Assembly (NCBI GenBank): GCA_944392715.1
Contig: CALXXQ010000054.1
Location: 1-37,172 of the forward strand
Direction of reading: 5' to 3'
Source of the DNA: an uncultured Brachyspira sp.
GTDB lineage: Bacteria; Spirochaetota; Brachyspiria; Brachyspirales; Brachyspiraceae
Length of the DNA: 37,172 nt
Shown here one piece after another: positions 34,497 to 37,172 of this stretch (within the stretch, counting starts at the first letter, position 1; each line of letters begins with the position of its first letter). The translations under genes were made by a program, and so were the position numbers. Below the pieces are notes generated by a model. That model saw nothing but the letters and a program-made list of their open reading frames with translations, did no database searches and was not told where the DNA came from.

Positions 34497-34576
34497 TTAT
34501 TCCTTAGAATTAATTTAATATTATAATATTGTATAACTTTTTTTTAAAAATGCTATCATTTATTGTAAATAAACTA

Positions 34577-34609
34577 ATGGGCTTATGATTAGAAAAACCA
34601 TAAGCCCAT
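34577..34609. repeat. Perfect inverted repeat upstream of the META gene
   Basis: ATGGGCTTATG (34577-34587) and CATAAGCCCAT (34599-34609) form a perfect 11-bp stem around an 11-base loop. No T tract follows on either strand, so it is not a typical terminator. It could be an operator or RNA element. Confidence 0.65.
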
Positions 34610-34637
34610 CAATAATAGTGTTAGGAGTCTGATAATA

Positions 34638-34703
34638 ATGAATAATTGCTTTGTTTATTATATATTAACTTATCTTATTACTAATCGTCAAAAACGATTA
34701 TAA
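34638..34703 (+). other. Possible 21-codon leader ORF between two hairpins
   Basis: ATG at 34638 is preceded by TTAGGAG (34621-34627) ten bases upstream and opens a 21-codon frame (MNNCFVYYILTYLITNRQKR, then Leu) that ends in TAA. The last codons overlap a 7-bp hairpin, TAATCGT (34682-34688) with ACGATTA (34694-34700). The rest of the gap, 34704-34950, is AT-rich and shows only weak promoter-like matches. Whether it is translated is unknown. Confidence 0.3.
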
Positions 34704-34950
34704 TAAAATTATATCTATTTCCTAATTAGCTATAAAATATATATAAATTATAACCAAGTATATTATTTTTGGTAAAATTAATAATAATAATTATTAAAAA
34801 AAAATATATTTAATAATTAACTGTTTATTTGTATTATAGTAAATAAAAAATGATAAAAAAACAATAAAAATTTCATTGAAAAAAAAGAAAAATAAGTTAT
34901 CATATTATAGTTTACATAATAAAATCCGATAATAAATAGTGCAGGTAATT

Positions 34951-35451
34951 ATGTGTAATATAAGAGAAGCACATATAGAAGATGCTGAAAATGTTATAAA
35001 TTACATCATAAAAGTATCTGATGAAACAGATTATATGCTTTCTGATTCTAAAGAGAGAGAATTAGATGTAAAAAAAGAGGAGGAATTCTTACAAAATATA
35101 CAAAAAAGCATTACTACCAAGATGTTTATATACGAGGAAGATGGAAAAATAGTAGGAATATGCAATTTAAGAGGTATGGATAAGAAAAGGGTAAGGCATA
35201 GGGTTAATTTAGGTATAAGCGTATTAAAAGAGTATTGGGGTAATGGGATAGCAAAAAAATTAATTAATTATGCTATTGATTACAGCAAAAAAAATTCTAT
35301 AAAAAAAATAGAATTAACTGTTAGAGTTGATAATAAAAGAGCTTTAAAACTATATAAATCTCTTGGTTTTTTTATAGAAGGTGAAGTAAAGAACTTTTTT
35401 TGTATAGATGATGTTTATTATAACTGTTATATAATGGGTTTATTTGTTTAG
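34951..35451 (+). CDS. GNAT N-acetyltransferase (RimI/RimJ-like)
   Basis: A 166-residue GNAT acetyltransferase. The acetyl-CoA motif is LKEYWGNGIAKKLINYAIDY, followed by KKIELTVRVDNKRALKLYKS and LGFFIEGE, typical of ribosomal-protein or spermidine acetyltransferase-like members. The frame can begin at GTG 34939, but I prefer the ATG at 34951, which has an AGG site five bases upstream and begins at the natural domain edge (MCNIREAHIEDAENVI). It transfers acetyl groups from acetyl-CoA to amines; the substrate is unknown. It is separated from fliP by 182 bases containing an inverted repeat. Probably a single-gene unit. Confidence 0.85.
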   Translation: MCNIREAHIEDAENVINYIIKVSDETDYMLSDSKERELDVKKEEEFLQNIQKSITTKMFIYEEDGKIVGICNLRGMDKKRVRHRVNLGISVLKEYWGNGIAKKLINYAIDYSKKNSIKKIELTVRVDNKRALKLYKSLGFFIEGEVKNFFCIDDVYYNCYIMGLFV

Positions 35452-35528
35452 TTTTACTGTATTAAAAATTTTTATATACTGTTATTGATACTGTAAATAA
35501 TAAATTTGTTATTATAGAAATGTAAATT

Positions 35529-35570
35529 AGTTAACATAATACTTGACTATTTTATGATAATATGTTAACT
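35529..35570 (+). promoter_or_regulatory. Inverted repeat and promoter-like region upstream of fliP
   Basis: AGTTAACATA (35529-35538) is perfectly inverted at TATGTTAACT (35561-35570). The 22-base spacer holds TTGACT (35543-35548), a -35-like hexamer, and an AT-rich stretch. Each arm itself contains GTTAAC. This arrangement looks like an operator for a dimeric regulator 64 bases upstream of the fliP start. No sigma-28 or sigma-54 motif was recognised. Confidence 0.5.
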
Positions 35571-35633
35571 TTATGGAAGTTGTAAATATTATCGTTTTTA
35601 GAAGAAAAAATTTATAAAATTGGAGTTCTCAAG

Positions 35634-36422
35634 ATGCGAAAGTTTCTTATGGTATTTTTGGTATTATGTTTACTTGTACCAGCGGCAGCTTACGCTCAAA
35701 ATAACACGCAAATACCAATACCTACAATAGGATTAAATGTAACTCAAGCTCAGACTCCTCAGCAAGTAAGTTTAGGACTTCAAATATTATTCCTTTTAAC
35801 AATATTGTCATTATCTCCATCAATAATAATAATGACAACAAGTTTTATAAGAGTTTCAATAGTATTAAGTTTTGTTCAAAGAGCATTGTCATTACAAGAA
35901 ACCCCTCCAAGAGCATTGATTATGGGGTTATCTTTGTTTTTGACATTTTTTATAATGATGCCCACATTAACTCAGGTAAATAATGAGGCTCTTCAGCCTT
36001 ATTTGAATGGAACTATAGGAGTTAATGAATTATACAGCAGAGGAATACAGCCTATAAGAATGTTTATGTTTAACTCTTTAAGAGGTGAAAATGGTATGAA
36101 GAGTTTGGATTTATTTCTAAGTATAAGTGATACTAATATAAGGCTTAGAGATATTCAGACAGTAGATGATTTGAATAGGATACCTACTATAGTAGTAGTA
36201 CCTGCATTTATAATAAATGAGCTTACTATAGCATTCAAAATGGGAATATATTTATTTATACCTTTTATTGTTATAGACTTGGTTGTTGCTTCTATACTTA
36301 TGGCGATGGGTATGATAATGCTTCCGCCTATTATGATATCATTACCGCTTAAAATAATTTTATTTGTTGCAGTTGACGGCTGGAAACTATTAATACTTCA
36401 AATAGTTCAAAGTTTCCAGTAA
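35634..36422 (+). CDS. fliP: Flagellar export gate protein FliP
   Basis: A 262-residue FliP. A cleavable signal peptide (MRKFLMVFLVLCLLVPAAAY) leads to four helices, with signatures LSPSIIIMTTSFIRVSIVLS near residue 60, RQAL-type LQETPPRALIMGLSLFLTFF, and the C-terminal MGMIMLPPIMISLPLKIILF. FliP, FliQ and FliR form the export gate at the base of the flagellum, in the inner membrane. Length is typical. The ATG has GGAG eight bases upstream. It is followed by fliQ and fliR; fliO, which often precedes it, is not adjacent here. Spirochaetes carry periplasmic flagella, so this would serve the endoflagella. Confidence 0.97.
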   Translation: MRKFLMVFLVLCLLVPAAAYAQNNTQIPIPTIGLNVTQAQTPQQVSLGLQILFLLTILSLSPSIIIMTTSFIRVSIVLSFVQRALSLQETPPRALIMGLSLFLTFFIMMPTLTQVNNEALQPYLNGTIGVNELYSRGIQPIRMFMFNSLRGENGMKSLDLFLSISDTNIRLRDIQTVDDLNRIPTIVVVPAFIINELTIAFKMGIYLFIPFIVIDLVVASILMAMGMIMLPPIMISLPLKIILFVAVDGWKLLILQIVQSFQ

Positions 36423-36474
36423 TTATAAAAAAGTATTTGGCTTTTATATAGTTAATTTATTTTAAGGAATTTTT

Positions 36475-36744
36475 ATGAGTGATACTTCAATTATTGTTTT
36501 GGTGCAGGAAACATTATGGGTTTTTATGCTTCTTTCTGCTCCTGTTTTGGGTGTATCGATAATAGTAGGTTTGATAATTTCTATACTTCAGGCTACTACA
36601 AGTATTCAGGAGCAAACTTTAACATTTGTTCCAAAGATGATAGCTATGCTTGCTGTTATATATATGCTTGCTTCTTGGATGCTTAATTATACAAGTGCTT
36701 TTACTGTAAGACTATTTAGCATACTTCCTAGTATAGCTAGATAA
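36475..36744 (+). CDS. fliQ: Flagellar export gate protein FliQ
   Basis: An 89-residue FliQ with two membrane helices (WVFMLLSAPVLGVSIIVGLI and MIAMLAVIYMLASWMLNY) and the conserved linker QATTSIQEQTLTFVPKM. It is a subunit of the flagellar type III export gate in the inner membrane. Length is normal for the family. It starts 52 bases after fliP, with AAGGAA as ribosome site, and is followed by fliR after 33 bases, so all three should be co-transcribed. Confidence 0.97.
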   Translation: MSDTSIIVLVQETLWVFMLLSAPVLGVSIIVGLIISILQATTSIQEQTLTFVPKMIAMLAVIYMLASWMLNYTSAFTVRLFSILPSIAR

Positions 36745-36777
36745 TAAATGTTTATAATAGGTTAGGAACAATAGGAA

Positions 36778-37172
36778 ATGGATAATTTTGTTAATTTTTT
36801 CCAGATTTACCTGCTCATTATGGTAAGATTTATAGCTATACTTATGGTAGCTCCTTTATTCTCATCTAATGTTATTCCTAATAGTATAAAAATGGCACTT
36901 GCTTTTACAGCTACTGCTGCAATATTTCCTTTGGTCGCTGATATATCTGTTCAGGCTGCTCCTACTTTTATGGAATATTTTTTAACGCTTCTAAATGAAG
37001 CACTTATTGGTATATTAATAGGATTTCTTATGTCTATTATATTTACTGCCTATCAGGTTATGGCAAATTTCTTTGATATTCAAATGGGATTTGGTATATC
37101 AGAAACTGTTGACCCTATATCTCAGGTTGCAGTTCCTGTATTAGGACAGCTTCAGTCTTTGATAGCGGTATT
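36778..37172 (+). CDS. fliR: Flagellar export gate protein FliR (3' truncated by window)
   Basis: The ATG at 36778 opens a frame that runs to the window edge (131 codons visible; the family has about 260). The segment RFIAILMVAPLFSSNVIPNS, then LNEALIGILIGFLMSIIFTA and IQMGFGISETVDP, is characteristic of FliR. It is a membrane subunit of the flagellar export gate. TTAGGA lies ten bases before the ATG. The gene continues outside the window; flhB is a common next neighbour. Confidence 0.95.
   Translation, partial: MDNFVNFFQIYLLIMVRFIAILMVAPLFSSNVIPNSIKMALAFTATAAIFPLVADISVQAAPTFMEYFLTLLNEALIGILIGFLMSIIFTAYQVMANFFDIQMGFGISETVDPISQVAVPVLGQLQSLIAV

Noticed and set aside
34939..34950. GTG start for the GNAT gene at 34939
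   Set aside because: The ATG at 34951 has a better spaced AGG site and starts at the domain boundary.

Overview
The window looks like chromosomal DNA of a very AT-rich spirochaete, most likely Brachyspira. This is inferred from the strong A/T bias in coding and intergenic DNA, lipoprotein signals ending in GSC or LSC, the flagellar export genes fliP-fliQ-fliR, and a GroEL ending in a [12 protein letters not shown] tail. No rRNA, CRISPR array, IS element or prophage was seen.

Layout. 1-3.3 kb: 3' end of groEL, a convergent YihY/BrkB-type membrane protein with an enlarged Asn/Asp-rich loop, a tRNA-Leu(UAG), a small zinc-ribbon membrane protein and a lipoprotein. 3.4-7.1 kb: thyA and folA, normally neighbours, separated by a compact type II restriction-modification pair (predicted N4-cytosine methyltransferase and TdeIII-like nuclease). 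7.2-12.5 kb: a ten-repeat TPR protein, a LolC/E-LolD lipoprotein-release transporter and an MsbA-like ABC exporter. 12.6-14.8 kb, minus strand: a frameshifted alpha/beta hydrolase, an ExbD/TolR protein and a CAP-domain protein. 15-17.8 kb: two tandem M30-like metallopeptidase lipoproteins with duplicated promoters that appear leaderless or nearly so. 17.9-26.3 kb: ackA, a HEPN/MNT (HepT/MntA) toxin-antitoxin pair, an OppA-like lipoprotein, a DUF2147 protein, an M29 aminopeptidase, tandem GNAT genes (the first with an amber stop), pyrH and floA. 26.3-32.9 kb, minus strand: an apparent cell-envelope operon of class A PBP, an unrecognised large protein with a late in-frame amber, murF and a DUF4261-like protein. 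33.1-34.5 kb: a four-repeat META lipoprotein whose frame is broken at an A tract. 34.6-37.2 kb: a hairpin-rich intergenic region, a GNAT acetyltransferase, then fliP-fliQ-fliR (partial).

Genes that plausibly work together are thyA with folA (thymidylate and folate cycle), LolC/E with LolD (lipoprotein release, in a genome that encodes many lipoproteins), the PBP with MurF (peptidoglycan), HepT with MntA, and FliP/Q/R (flagellar export gate).

The least expected feature is the number of disrupted or slippage-prone reading frames: two one-base frameshifts at poly-A tracts, two in-frame TAG interruptions, and a 16-base A tract inside the PBP gene. The other notable structural features are a C-rich/G-rich island able to form a G-quadruplex in the murF leader, a 10-bp inverted repeat upstream of fliP, and the R-M cassette inside the thyA-folA pair. 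I see no clear evidence of a wholly new multi-gene system.
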